Assembly: GCA_963969395.1 (NCBI GenBank)
Contig: OZ017805.1
Location: 10,292,001-10,356,000 of the forward strand
DNA: 64,000 bases
Direction of reading: 5' to 3'
DNA from: Pseudoscleropodium purum
Taxonomy: Eukaryota; Streptophyta; Bryopsida; Hypnales; Brachytheciaceae
The notes beneath the pieces were generated by a model that made no database searches, was not told the origin of the DNA, and saw only the letters and a program-made list of their open reading frames with translations. The translations under genes and the position numbers were made by a program. This document shows positions 11,774 to 24,256 of the stretch, piece after piece. The first letter of the stretch is position 1, and the number at the start of each line of letters is the position of its first letter.

Positions 11774-11929
11774 TTTAGAACTAGACATATAAATTTGAAA
11801 AAAATGCTAGCTATAGACAAACTTACTAAAACAAAATTTCTTCACAATGTGGAGAACTTCAATTTCCAATGCATCCACATCATCAAACTGTAAGTGGATT
11901 GTTGTAGTTGATGTGAGAACACTTGGAAC

Positions 11930-12268
11930 TGCACAATTCATCGAGGCCAAAATTGCATTGAACCTAGCTTTGTCTTCCTTAAGAGCAATTATGTGCCTAT
12001 TGAAAATCTTGCAAATATAGATTTAGGCTCCTAATACTAAAAACAACACAAATTCAATTGTAAGAAAAATGGTTTGAAGGTTGAAAGAGAATATGAAAAT
12101 GAAGATTATAAATAATAGGTGGTGAAGGCATTTGATATTACTTGTTGTAGTAGTGCAATCCAAAACATTGTCATTTGGAAGTGAGCATGCTTCTATCAAC
12201 ATCAACAAGACTTGAGGATTCATTTCTTGTACCCCTCTCCAAAGCTTGGAGTTGCTATCCATGGTCAA
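11930..12268 (-). pseudogene. C-terminal fragment of the ParB-MTase-like family
   Basis: On the minus strand a frame (12268 downwards) contains LLMLIEACSLPNDNVLDCTTTTS. The second half resembles the SAM-binding block seen in the longer copies. After a non-coding gap that is probably an intron, a second frame near 11945-12000 reads HIIALKEDKARFNAIL. This parallels YLIVALEKDKAIF at 26 kb and YLIVLYSNEEIF at 43.97 kb. No ParB-like or PPY-like part was found here, so this is a 5'-truncated relic. The family assignment rests on motif likeness within the window. Confidence 0.5.
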
Positions 12269-12472
12269 AGTTTCTAGCTTGGTAAAATTTTGATATCGTC
12301 ACAAGGAACATCTTCCCCTAATTTCTTCAAACCTAGATACAGTTGAAATTCAAACTTAGAAGGCCAATAATAGGCAAGCTCATTACCAACAATGCAATTT
12401 CAAAGCATTGTATTTGCAAGAATGAAGAGGTATATGAAGGTGTTAAGTCCATATAAAATGTATAATTATAAT

Positions 12473-13002
12473 CACTATAAGAAAACTATCGTTTTGTAGA
12501 TATTGAGATTTTGACATCCACACGTCACTATTGATGTTTTTTTACATCAACATAGACGTCCAATAATTGCATCCTACGAAGACATGCCAAAAACATCAAA
12601 AATTTGGATGGTCATCCATTTGTTTTGCCCCAAACATCCCAGAAAATATTGGTCAATGCGGTCCTCAAAGGTTACCATGTGGTTGTCATCCAAACACCAC
12701 GCATATGTGGGCAACCAAGTAGGAATTTTTTTCATCCATTTTCGTGTATGTTGTGGCATGTGAGGTAGCACTTAACATTGCAGTATGAAAAGTGATGTGG
12801 CATCCAATAAAGATGACATGGTATGCCTAGTCAACATAATTTTTTGTTGTCTAGGAATTTTAATATTGTTTTTGGAAATGTCAACTTAAATGTCTAGATG
12901 TTTTTTGAGACATTAGCTTCAACATCTAGATGTTCTTTGATGTTATTGTGGATGTTTGCATTTCATCATAAATACCTTTTGTAATGTCCAATATGATGTT
13001 AA
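12473..13002 (+). mobile_element. CACTA-like terminus, interrupted by the A2 insertion
   Basis: CACTATAAGAAAACTATCG at 12473 resembles a CACTA-type end. The following 500 bases are non-coding and rich in ATGT/ACAT repeats like those of the palindromic element at 24257-24411. Its right end is not recognisable beyond A2, so the boundary is uncertain. Confidence 0.3.
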
Positions 13003-13261
13003 TATGGTGTCGCAGCTTAAAATTTTGATTTTCTTAGTATACACCAAAATAGGAACGGAAACTAGTCATTAGGGAACCGGATCCGATTAGGTGGGGAAGG
13101 AAAACTCAAAATTAGCACGGAACGAGAAGTAGTGGGCCTCTTGGATCTAATCTGGTCAGGAGTAACTAATGACGGAAACGGAATGCAACACGGATTAGGT
13201 CTAGGACCGGATTATGATGGCAAACCGGATTATGAAAACTAAACCGGAAAGGGTCTAGAGA

Positions 13262-13271
13262 CTATATAAGG
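13262..13271 (+). promoter_or_regulatory. TATA box upstream of the A2 ORF
   Basis: CTATATAAGG lies about 165 bases before the ORF start, at the position equivalent to the A1 TATA. Confidence 0.55.
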
Positions 13272-13435
13272 AGGAGCTTTCACTGTTGCATCCCCTTCTT
13301 AGAAACTCGACCTTGAGAGCGCGCGGTTGAGTTTTGCGTTTGTGTTCTGCTTGTTTCGATTCCAGTTGAGATCGGAGAGAGAACGTGAGGAACGGGACAT
13401 GCGGCTAGGAGAGAGTGAGATAGATTGGAGTGGGA

Positions 13436-15094
13436 ATGCCGCCGCTACGTAGGTCGAGACCAGCGAGTCCCTCTGGAGGCGAGGTGAAACTCCGGAAAGT
13501 CATTCCGGTTATTCCCTCCACAGAGCCGGAAAAGTCTCAACTCATGGAGGATCTCACCTCTATGGGTTGCCTAGGATTTGCAGAGAAACCCTGGGGTTTT
13601 AGGGAGGAGAGAATGGTCAAGGAGCTCCTCGGAAAGCTGTCCAACCAGTTTGACAACACCGTGAGAGGAACTCCCGTCCGCTGGAACGAGGGAATGTGGA
13701 GAGCGGTTTACGGTTTCCGGGCAGGAGGTTTAGGGATGGCGAACCGGAAGGATGAGTTTGTCCGAGGCAAGTTCCAGGGGGCTGTCAACCCGAAGGACGG
13801 ATACGCAGTCGAGGATTGCGTGGATGACCGACACCGTCGGCTCCTGCAATTCCTGGTTCCGGTTCTTCACCCGGAAAAGCCGACTAGGGTGACGATCACC
13901 CTCGGCAACACCATTTTCGGTGCCCTCAGTGGTACCCAGAAAGTGGACTGGGCATGGATCATTTCCGATCTCGTGACCGAGCTCGTTAGTAGAGTTGGGA
14001 AGAAGAGGGCCAGTCCAGTGTGCCCTTACCTCTTCCACCTCTATCGTGACCACCAAGTCCTCACTGACGCGGAGGAGAAGGTGTGGAGGACTCAAGAAGT
14101 CCTCCTGAAGTATGGGGAGTCGGAAACGGATGACGAGGCCGAATCCGATTTCGGGTCAGAACGGGAGTCGAGCGAGGAAGAGGAGGAGCCGATGCCGCCC
14201 ATCAAGTGACAGAAGTTGACGCCTCCACACAAGCGCGGGACGCCTCGCGGTCAAGACAGACCGGCCCCGGAAGAGAAACCGGAAGCCGAGAAGACCGTTT
14301 CCGGGGGAAACCCAGAAATGCAAGATCCGTTCAACGGTCTTATCAACCTCCTCTGCAACATCAGGGCGGATTGGGAGGTCAAGCACAGGACGCTTGCGGC
14401 GATCGGAAAGTTGGTAGGTGCGCCACCGGATAGTAAGTTGGCGGAAAAGGTGGCGGAGTGCATCACCAATCCGGAAGAGACTCAGAAACAGGAAGCAGAG
14501 ATCCACCGGTTGCAGGAGGAGGTGGACACCCTGAAGGCAACTCTCTTTGCCTATCGGGAAGACGTGACGGCCACCCGGGAGATGGCGGAGGAAACTCGGA
14601 AGATAGCCGAGTGAATCAAGGCGACCCTGGGAGAGACCGGAACGGCCGCCACCAAAGCGAAGCTCTTCGACGAGAAGATCCACGAAGAGAAGAAACTATC
14701 CGGTTCCCGGATGGTCCGGATTCTCGCCGACTTCGTTGAGCAGGTGGAGACGGTGATGGTGGAGGGGCGGAAGGCTGCGAACCGGATTGAGGAAAGCAGC
14801 CGGAAGCTGACTGGAGCGACGTCCTCCAAGGGCATACATCTTTCGGACATCTCGCTACCGGATATCTTTCCGGACGTGACCATTCAGAAGGATAGGAAGG
14901 ATTGGACTCCCGAGTCCAAGAAGTCTACACGGGCTGAGACTCCGGGCACGAGACCGGATGTTACAATCGACCTGGAGTCTTCACCCGGATCTAACCCTGC
15001 GGAGGGGGAACAGATCCGGAACTTGAGTGAAGTCTTCGAGGAGCTGGTTCCGAAGATCGGAAGCCCGACAATAGGATCTAGGGTTGTAGAGTAG
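13436..15094 (+). pseudogene. Broken copy of the LTR-internal coiled-coil ORF (A2)
   Basis: It is colinear with the A1 ORF and the same 1659 bases long, with no frameshift. It is interrupted by TGA at 14207-14209 and TGA at 14612-14614. The first stop replaces the CGA (Arg) codon found in A1 just before the basic nuclear-signal-like block, a simple CpG-to-TpG change. The second replaces a CAG of A1 with several changes. Translation would stop after 257 residues, so the coiled coil and C-terminus are lost from any product. Across the N-terminal part the two proteins are roughly nine-tenths identical by eye. Confidence 0.85.
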
Positions 15095-15244
15095 ATAGGA
15101 TTTTGATTTCAGTTAGGAGTAGGAGCGGATCCGAATCCGGATCTGGCTCAACAGTATTAGGTTAGACCGGAAGTTAGATTAGGATGGCGGCGGACCCCCA
15201 CGGGTTTTCCGCTCCTTTTTGTGCTTTTAGGGTTTTTACCCTTT

Positions 15245-15254
15245 GTATATAAAT
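15245..15254 (+). promoter_or_regulatory. Second TATA box of A2
   Basis: GTATATAAAT sits about 150 bases after the ORF, identical to the A1 counterpart. It is the candidate promoter of the full-length retroelement transcript. Confidence 0.55.
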
Positions 15255-16281
15255 CGGTTCCTGAGAGGGGAACTGGGAGTTTTTCATTTTGCAAACTTCT
15301 TGTACCTTTCCCTTCTCCTCATTGTGTGTCTCTCTCCAGCGCGACAGAATTGTATGATGTGGAGTTAGGATAGTACGAGCCGGTTTGCGAGTGATTTCTC
15401 CCCTTGGTGTTTCTTTTCCGATCCAAGGTGCATGTGAGTAGGTATCGAAGAGTTGGGAGTGAACTTAGTTCCTCAGCACGTCTAGAGTTTGAGATTCCGG
15501 GTGAGAAAGCCGTTGTTAGGCTAGGCGGGTAGGGAGGGATTCCTTAGCTGCGCTAGAACTCCCGGGTGGGAAATCCGGTCGAGTGTCCGATCTCCTGTGA
15601 GGTCTCACCACCCGTATGGGTAACGGAAGAACTTTAGTTGATGTTGGAACGGACGGGTGCACTTGTAACCACCTGTCTTCGCACGGATCGGAAGTAGCAT
15701 CAAGGTCGTTGTAGTACGAGAGGGTCGAGTGTGGGGTCTTTGTGTGACCTACAACCCGGATTGCTATCTGGGTTGTTGTGAAGGACCAAACCGGATCCGG
15801 ATTAGCTTAGGAGTTTAGGAAGTAGGATAGTGGGTCTTCAGCCACTATAAGTCACGGAAGGAGTGGTGGGCCTACCACTCTCAAAATTAAGCGGCGACCC
15901 CTCTGATGGTGAAACAGAGGCAAAACTAAACCGGATAGGATTACGGATACAGTATGACCATCCCGACCGGATTGGTTAGGACGGATTTCCAAGATCGGAA
16001 GTTGTGAGATCTTGGGATTTGGATATTTGTATGGACCGGATAGTTAGTAGGATCGGAAGAAGGAGTAATCCGGTCTATAGTTATCCGGTGTGGTGGTATT
16101 TCTGGTTCTAGATCTAGGACCGGAAAGTAAGATTGGGATACTGACTGAGCTTAACTGCTTAATAGAGCTAGATACTTCACAGGATCTCGTGGGTTCGATC
16201 TTTAGAGTCACTTAGTTATACTCTAGAGTGATTTTTGTGAGTATAATGGGGAATTGACCTGCCCTGTGCTGCGACATATGG

Positions 16282-16738
16282 ACAATCACAAGTGTCCTAT
16301 TAAATGCTTAAGTATATTTCATTATGTCTAATACAACATATCATACATATATATAATACATTGTACTTTATATAAAGTATACAATATATAATATACCATA
16401 TACTATACCATGTATACCATATACAATAGGTCATGCACCATACAAAATACATTATATATTGTATAAAGTATATCATACAAAATACATGATATACCATACA
16501 AAATATACCATAGTAAATACACTATACATCATATTGAAAATGCCATACAAAGTATAGTATGTTACATGGCTTCAAAAATCACTTGTAGATTTAAGCTATT
16601 ATGATCATTATTAGTACATTCTCAATGATAAAAAATGTGTTAGAAAAGTGCAACTTGTATAGAGAAAGTGCTATAGGCATCCACACCATTGTAAGTAGGA
16701 CGTTGGGATGAAGAAATCACAGTGTCTAGAGAGTGAAG
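16282..16738. other. AT-rich low-complexity DNA
   Basis: About 16310-16560 is a degenerate run of ATAC/ATAT-type units (CATACAAAATA, TATACCATA) without a strict period. No gene is seen. Confidence 0.6.
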
Positions 16739-16987
16739 GTGATAATAAGGTTTTCAAATCGTTTGTACCAATAATGGAGAGAGAATTAGGGAAAAATAAA
16801 TATAAATTTGTAGATTCAACTTTCACCTCTTCCTTGATAAGTACACTCATACATTACTCTTTGCACATTGTGGTATGTAAGAGTACTTCTCAAGGAGGAA
16901 GTGAGAGTTGGATCTACAAATTTGTATTTATTTCTTCTATTTCTCTCTCCATTGTTGACCCAAGTAGTTTGAAGACCTTATTATCAC
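16739..16987. repeat. 249-bp foldback (imperfect palindrome)
   Basis: The outer ends GTGATAATAAGG (16739-16750) and CCTTATTATCAC (16976-16987) are exact reverse complements. Homology continues inwards almost to the centre near 16863, for example AAATTTGTAGATTCAACTTT against its mirror with few mismatches. Arms are about 115 bp with a small loop. It may be a foldback MITE or a hairpin RNA source. The plus-strand frame across it (16708-17019) is a by-product of the palindrome. Confidence 0.75.
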
Positions 16988-17971
16988 AAAGATGCCAACA
17001 AAGAAAAGGAAAAGAGTAGGACGATTGGGAGCAAAGGTCTCTCAAGAAACATGAGCAAGATTTTGCCAATCAAAGATCTTTTGCCTATACTAGATATAGT
17101 CAAGGGCCATAAATACTCAAGGCATGGGAGTAGTTGAAGAGTAGGTCACATTCTTAGTAGTTTTTGTTTAATATATGGATGCCTTTTTCTACAAATATTG
17201 TGAACTTGTATTGTTGTGCTCCCTAAACTCTCCATCCATAATATATTGTAGGGATGAAGTGGATGCTTAGTTTTAACTTCGTTGTGGGCAAAGAAATTAC
17301 AAAAACAAATTATTCTCAAGTCCACTATAAAAACTTATATAGACAACACTTGAATCTTATGAATGACACTCAAATAGCAAGTGTAGTTTGTGCAAGTGTT
17401 TATAGTAGATCTAGGAATGTATTGTCTATAATTTCTTTGTTTAACTCTAGGTCAAAGTCCAAGCATCCATTGCATTCTTTAGTCATTTGGCTTCTACATC
17501 CCATGTATAGTTTTTGTAATGTTCATTGTAGTTGACAAGGATCAAATATTGTGTTCATAGATCATCTAATATATGTATATTTCATGATTATTTTCCATTA
17601 GTTGCAATGTATATGGAAATAATTCTATGTTGTTTTAGAATATTGTTTTTGCATGCATTTTTTAGAAGTCTATGCATTTCTCTTTTCCTATTTTTGTACT
17701 AGAATTTTTTTCTGGTTCCTAGGTTTGGTGTTTCTAGAGACTTCTATTTCTCTAGAAAACTCTAAAAATAATGAATATGATGTTTACTCATCTGAGATAG
17801 TAGTTGCTCCTACCACATCCTTCAACTTGAATTCATCCCCATTTGGATCGGAATGCATCAAATTAATGGACCCTGTTCCTAAATTATAAACTCAAGCCTA
17901 TACTACCCCTTCATTTACTTTTTGTTTAGGGTCACATTGTTTTCCTTCATGATATTTAAGTTTTCAATTAC
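16988..17971. other. No gene recognised
   Basis: AT-rich DNA with short frames only (93 codons at 17254, 78 codons at 17653). None shows a recognisable domain. Confidence 0.5.
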
Positions 17972-18253
17972 CATTAGAGGATTTTTTGGGGTTTGGGAGG
18001 GCTACAAGTTCCTAGCCGTTCTCAAACCCTACAAACTGGCTTAAACCTATTGCCTGACATGGCAATGCAATTGCCATGTTGTTTTCCAAAACAAAAATTC
18101 AACTTTCTTTTTTATTTAAAAAGATTAAAGTTTTTTCTTTTTTTATTCTTTTTCCAAAAAAGTCTAACAATGTGGTGTTTACTTTACTACGAGGAGAACT
18201 ACGGGGGTAGCTACTTGAAACGACTTTCCCGGACCCCAAAAAATCCTCTAATG
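17972..18253. mobile_element. MITE with CATTAGAGGATTT terminal repeats, second copy
   Basis: It begins CATTAGAGGATTTTTTGGG and ends CCCCAAAAAATCCTCTAATG, a near-perfect inverted repeat of about 19 bp. The internal part is non-coding. Length and ends match the nested copy at 11456-11724. No convincing target duplication is visible. Confidence 0.75.
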
Positions 18254-19838
18254 ATTTGTTTTTTAATTTTTTTTATTAAGAAATGTAACTTTTAATGTAA
18301 ACTTCATGTTACTTAATCATTCTTAGTAGAATCTAAAATGGTGGTGGTTAGCATTTTGTACTAATATGTATTTAAATTCAAAACCCGATGCATAAATTAT
18401 GCCATTGTAATCTCTTATTTACCCACACTTGGCAAATACACATGCACAATTAGGTTTTGGTATTTTGAATTTTAATTCTAAAGGGTGTCTAACATCAATC
18501 CATGTGCTTTCTAAGCTATGGATCTTTTCCAAGAAAATCCACAAAGAAAACACCAAATTGCAATTACTAATTATAAACAACCTAAAGTCTTTAAGTTGCT
18601 ATGGTTTTCATAAAAGTATCTATGATCTAATTTTATCCATTTTAAAATGTAGTTTAGGCCACACCATTTTTGAAAACATAAGACTTGCAACAATTTGAGA
18701 GTCCTACAAAAAGTTATGATCGAATGAAGTTGGAGCCTTTAAAAGGCCATCTAAACTTCATCCACCATTTTCAACACCTTCCCTATTTCAATTGATTGTG
18801 AATTTTAGACCTTGACTTTAAGTTACTAACTTCTATTTGTAGTCCAAGTTTAGATTCGGATGGACAATTTCTAACTAACTTCATCCATTTCTTGTCTTAA
18901 ACTTCATCCTGTTATGACTTTTGGAGTTTTAGATATTTGCTAGAGTTTGAAATGGTTTTGCTCTCTTCTAAATTCTTTCTATCTAATGTTAACTTTAAGT
19001 TTCTACTTGGTTGTCTTTAAGAGATTCAACTTAACTTCCTACTTTGTTCATAAAAAACTTTATCTTTAGACTTTAAAATTTGTTTTTTTGTAGAGTCTAG
19101 TCTCACCTATCCATATTGCTAAAAAATTTTGAATTTAGACTTCCCTAGTGAAAATGATGAGTGGATGAAGTTTGATTGCTAATCGGTACTTCCAAATTTC
19201 AATCGTGATTTTCTACCAATGTACAATTTGAAAGTAACTTTTGGTTTCCTTTATGACTTCTAAATTTCTAACACTATCTAATTTTCCATTCTTGTTCTTT
19301 TTGGATGAAATTGACTAATTTTCATCCACTACAACTTCCAAACTTCATCTACTAATATCTTTTTCAATTTGATTTTGATTTCTAAGTTTCATACATTTTT
19401 GGAGACCTTTAGACAAATTCTATAAGATTTTCTAACCTATATCTAAACCAAAACCAATTATTGACACTCTGGCTTCTACTTGTAATTTGGCTAAGTGTGG
19501 AAATGACTAATCTTAAAATTTGAATAGAAATTAGAACAACTAGTGTCTCACTTTGGAATGCACCTTATCTAGAAGGTGATCTAATACGCCTTCAAACTCC
19601 TCATTATTTACCTTATTTGGTTTCTTCTTGGAATTTTGCTCATTGCTTAAAGTTGTGATTTTAATACAAATTTGGGGGGTTTGGAACTTTTTTTTTTTCT
19701 CTTCTACTCCTTCCTTTTCTTCCAACACTATTTCCTCTCTATTATTTTTTTTAAGGATTGACTTTAGATGAACTAAAATCTTAATGTTATGAATTCCCAA
19801 ACAATAATTGACCTTTGAAATTCCTTCCCTATTCAAGT
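18254..19838. other. No gene recognised
   Basis: AT-rich DNA with scattered stops in every frame. There is a loose enrichment of AACTTCATC/TTTCATCCA words, but no clear periodicity. Confidence 0.5.
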
Positions 19839-20048
19839 CAATTATTATTTTATTTACTCTTTAATAGCCCCAATTATCTCTTCAGAATCTCCACCTAATC
19901 CTATTCAATCAATTATTATTCTATCTACTCTTTAATAGTTCCAACTATCTCTTCAAGATCTCCACCTAATTCTATTCAATCAATTATTATTATATTTGCT
20001 CTTTAATGCCCCAAATTGTCTCTCTAAAATCTCCACTTAATCCTATCA
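19839..20048. repeat. Tandem repeat, 71-bp period, about 3 copies
   Basis: Units start with CAATTATTATT at 19839, 19910 and 19981, each followed by TACTCTTTAATAG and CTCCACCTAAT-like words. The copies are diverged and non-coding. Confidence 0.8.
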
Positions 20049-20051
20049 GGT

Positions 20052-20226
20052 CACAAATTTTTTGTCCAAATTTAAGTCTCAAAGCCCAAGCTTCATTGTA
20101 CTCTTAGAAATACACAAATTTTCTGTCCAAATCTAAGAACCAAAGCTAAAGCTTTGTTGTACATTTGAAAATACACAAATTTTTGTCCAAATTTAAGACC
20201 CAAAGTCAAAGCTTCGCTATGCAAGA
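20052..20226. repeat. Tandem repeat, 61-bp period, about 3 copies
   Basis: Units start with CACAAATTTT at 20052, 20113 and 20174 and contain TGTCCAAATTTAAG and CCAAAG..AAGCTT. The array lies immediately after the 71-bp array but is unrelated to it. Confidence 0.8.
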
Positions 20227-23200
20227 AGAGACTATAAGTGTGTAAGACAATTTCAATGAGATTAATTTGTCAACACCAACATAGCATATTAGAGAAAGGA
20301 AGTTAGTACAAACACATGTTACATCAAAATATAACACAAACTAGTTAGTATACTAACGCCCCAATTCTAAGTTTTTCAATTAAAAAATTTTCCATTTAAA
20401 AATTCAAAATTCAAAAACATAAACTAAAAGCCCTCCAAAGCAATATCTCCAAGGTACAATGAGGGGTATGTCTAGGATTAGTACAATCCAATAAAACTCA
20501 TACCAAACCAAAATAAGTTAGTGATAAATATACAAACAAATAGATACATGAAAGCACATTGAAGGGACTCCAATGTCCTTCAAAAAAAGCTTGAAAAACA
20601 ATAACTATGAAGCTTGAAATGCTCCAAAAACACAAAAAATTGACAACTTGGTTGAAATGGCCAAAAATCCAAATGAATGGATCTGGTAAATAACAAAGCC
20701 AAAAATTGGCTTGAAGAGGTTCAAGAGTTTGAAACCTTGAAGAAAGGATGAAGGGGTGTTTTGAGAGGAGAATAAGTGCCCTTATATATGTTTCTACGGT
20801 CACTGACTTCCCCTCTTTTCCTAATCAGTAATCTTATCATCTAAAATTCTCATTCTAATGTCCAAATTTTGACTTTTTACACTAATCTTAAACTTTTACT
20901 TTTGAAAGAAGACTCCAAATCAAAAAAAGATTGTGCCATTGGCTTCAAAAGGTCATTTTTGGCCAAAAAAAAATCCTATCTATTTTCTTCTATTAAAAAA
21001 TCATCGAAAACTATCATCAACTTAAACTCCAAAAAGGTTTAAAATCTAACTTTTGGAGTTTTTCTGTGGAAAGTAACTAGCTTAGAGTCATAAGTAGGTG
21101 CAAGTAAGTAAGTAAATACATAATTTGGGCCCCATTCCAACTTCATATACTTCTGGTATGTCGATCAACTCCACCATAATCTTCAAAATTGTTGGTCTTG
21201 GGAGAATCTTGCCACTTTTGAATCTTCTAGCCATCAAAATATCTTCTTGGAGCATGTTATTAGCATAAAAGAATTTAGCCTAATTTTCAGTAAAATTAAC
21301 CACACTTTAGATAATTTCCATGAATTTTCCATTATGAAACTTGGTAGTTGACTATTTGAAAGGATATCTTCTAACTACCAAAAAAATCCAAATTTTTTTG
21401 TAGAGCCTTTCATGGAATTAAAAAAAATGTGTACCAGCTTATATTCTTATTTTGCACATTTGAAGGAGATCAACACTTGCTACCTCTTTTAATTTCTAGT
21501 AAATGAAGAATCTTTCATACAAAAGAGAATCTTGGTGAATTGACTTTGTCATTAGACTCCTACTGTGATTTTCACCTAAAACCATTGTATTTATATTGTA
21601 AATGCCCTCCTCTAGTCCATCTTGAGTTTTCTTCACTTGTAAACTAAGAATTGAGATTCCTACTATTTCATCGATACAATGGAAAAATTGAAACCTCTCT
21701 TTCGGACTGACTTAGGATTCTCACATATGTTCCCTTGGACCAATTTAGCCATATTTTGTCACATAGAAGGCAAATTTAGCCAATTTGAGGCAATTCTATT
21801 AAACAAATACAATATGCACAATTTTTGGGTTTCCATCCTATTTACATACAGGATTTGGGTTACGTTTTAGGAAAAGTATACTATATAGGACCAAATACTA
21901 TAATGGCATGTGACATATTTCTTTTGGCTTTACACTCTTTTTACGGCTTTTTATATAATAAAATTTATTCAAAATACTAACAAATGAAAATATAAAATTT
22001 TAAATTCCAAGTGACAAAATGGGCATTTACAGCCATCCAAAACTCGAAATAGATTTGATTGGTCAGTTCATAGAAAATGACAAGAAGCCAAAATAGAATT
22101 TTTTAAATAAATTTTTTTCAAAAAAATTACTTTGTAAGCATCCTTTTGAAAATATATAAATTTTTAACTAGAAGTTGCATCTACTTTTGGTAGTTCACTT
22201 AGGGATTATCAAAGCATTTGCATTACTAATTTTCAAATCCATCTTACAATATAGGTCATTTATTACTAATGTCACGTTGTAAATGAATGCACTATATAAA
22301 ATATATATTTAGATGTTGAATCGAGGGTTTTTTTAGAGTGTCAAAATGGAAATGGAGATGACACTCCACTTGAAATTTATTTTTTCTTACCTTTATTAGA
22401 CAACTATGTGACCATAGTCCTCTAATTTTGATATTTAGGGATATTAGAAATCTTTATTTCATGTGTTTGAGGTTGTTAGAATGAAAGGTGAAGCTTATTT
22501 TGCTAATCTTTTGGACATATAATGGTTTAAATTGCTACTTAGGGAATATGGATTAAAAAAAGGATGGTCAATAGATGAATTATGGTTTGTATGACATTTA
22601 GAGGTTGAAATCTACTTGCATAGGTAGATTAGATAAAAAATGAGGTGGAAAATAAGGTGGAGACACTTCTTCTTTGTTCTAATTGATAGTTAAAGGGAGA
22701 GTTGGGAGTTGGGAGTACCATAGTGTTTTGTATGTTGAAAGTTTTCCAAAGAAATTTTGTGATGATATTCCTTTTTTTGATGTGATTCCAAAAACCTATC
22801 ATTTGCTCTACTTGGAGTTTTTATATGAAAGTTAGAAGCTCATGGTTTTCCCAAAGCAACTTCTTTTTATTCAATAGTGGTTTAGGTCTCTCTTCAATTT
22901 TGAACCTTATTTTCCTAAAAAATTTGAATGACTAAGAATCAAGTATATTTGTTTTGAATGCTCTTGTCCTCAATTCTAAACTTGATACTTGAACTCATAT
23001 AAAAAATTCAAAATTCAAAATATCGAGTACAAAAATTGTAATCTAATTTTGCAAATTGTTGGCCTTCAATTGTATTTATAACCCTCCATTTCCAAGTCAA
23101 TAATGGGTTGTTGTAAGAAACATTGTGCATTTTTTGTAGTGTTTTGACAAAATTTGCATTTCTACCCCAGAGTACAATCTCAACCATTGATTGGAAATAT

Positions 23201-24256
23201 CAATGGCTAAAAGTACCATTTGAGAGTACTATGGAATATTTGCAAGTACTAATACAATACTATGAGAGAAAAAAGATAGATTGTCTCAAAAATTGAAACA
23301 ATGAGATATAAAATAATAATAAATGGAAAACTATAAATTTTAAATTTTAAAAACTAAAAATTGGCCATTTGAAAGGAGTTGATTGTAATCAAATTCACGG
23401 AAAAAATGAAGTTGACACCATCTTCAATGTTCATAAAATGCTCGTACAAGGGAGCCCTATTTGCATGGACCTACAAGACATAAAATAATAAATTTACAGA
23501 TGCTTCTTAATAGGCAAACATCTACCTAGTGTGGGAATAGACCACCAAAATTTCATCTCTAGATTATTCAATTTGGATATTCCAAACATAGTGAAAATTC
23601 CTAAATCTTAAAATGTGACAAATTAACAAAATTGAATTTTCAATATAAAATGATTTTTTTAGTTTAAAAAAAATAAAAGATCTTATAACCATCAAATTCG
23701 AAATCTCCAATAGAAATTTCAAATTCTTGGGACTTGGGATTCAAAAGTTATGGTGTAAGACATCATTCTAATTGTGATAGAAAATAGGACCATTATTTCT
23801 TGCAATGACCCTAATAACAAAATTTATTAACTTCACCGCATATTTTAGGATTAGTGTCTTAAATTAGCTCTGCCTAATTCTAAGGCGATTTAAAGGGTTT
23901 ATGCTGAAAATGATTTTTTATTTAGCACACAAATATTTTATGCTGTTATATACTTCACTAATAAAATCAAGGTTCAAGGTAATTATTTAACAAAAAACAG
24001 AATACCAACTTGCTTCTAAAAATACAAATATAAGAAAACAATGCTCTAAAATAGAAATTTATTTACAAGACATTTTTGGAAAATTTTCTTTTTAATATTT
24101 TGCCAAGATTCTATAAATGACCTTGACAAATTAGCGGATTCAATTACTTTTTGTATTGAAGAAAATAATATTAGAGCTTTTTTCCAATTTTTCATTACAA
24201 AAATTTAAATGAAATTATATATTCTATTAAGTAAAAATTCCTACAAGAATTGTTTA
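20227..24256. other. About 4 kb without a recognisable gene
   Basis: AT-rich, with many stops and no terminal-repeat structures that I could pair. Frames above 60 codons (20498-20803 minus, 21679-21870 plus) show no domain-like features. Confidence 0.5.

Larger units (their letters stand above)
13008..16276 (+). mobile_element. Family A 3.3-kb LTR, copy A2, most likely a solo LTR
   Basis: It starts TGTCGCAGCTTA and ends TGTGCTGCGACA, with an exact 5-bp duplication TATGG at 13003-13007 and 16277-16281. Structure and order are the same as A1: TATA, ORF, second TATA, then about 1 kb of non-coding DNA. It lies in the opposite orientation. Because A1 and A2 have different target duplications, they are independent insertions and not the two LTRs of one element. 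Confidence 0.9.

Noticed and set aside
6769..16276. A1 and A2 as the two LTRs of one retrotransposon
   Set aside because: They are inverted relative to each other and have different target duplications (ACTAC, TATGG), so they are independent insertions.
16300..16497. 65-codon minus-strand frame rich in Tyr/Ile/Cys
   Set aside because: It is a by-product of ATAC/ATAT low-complexity DNA.
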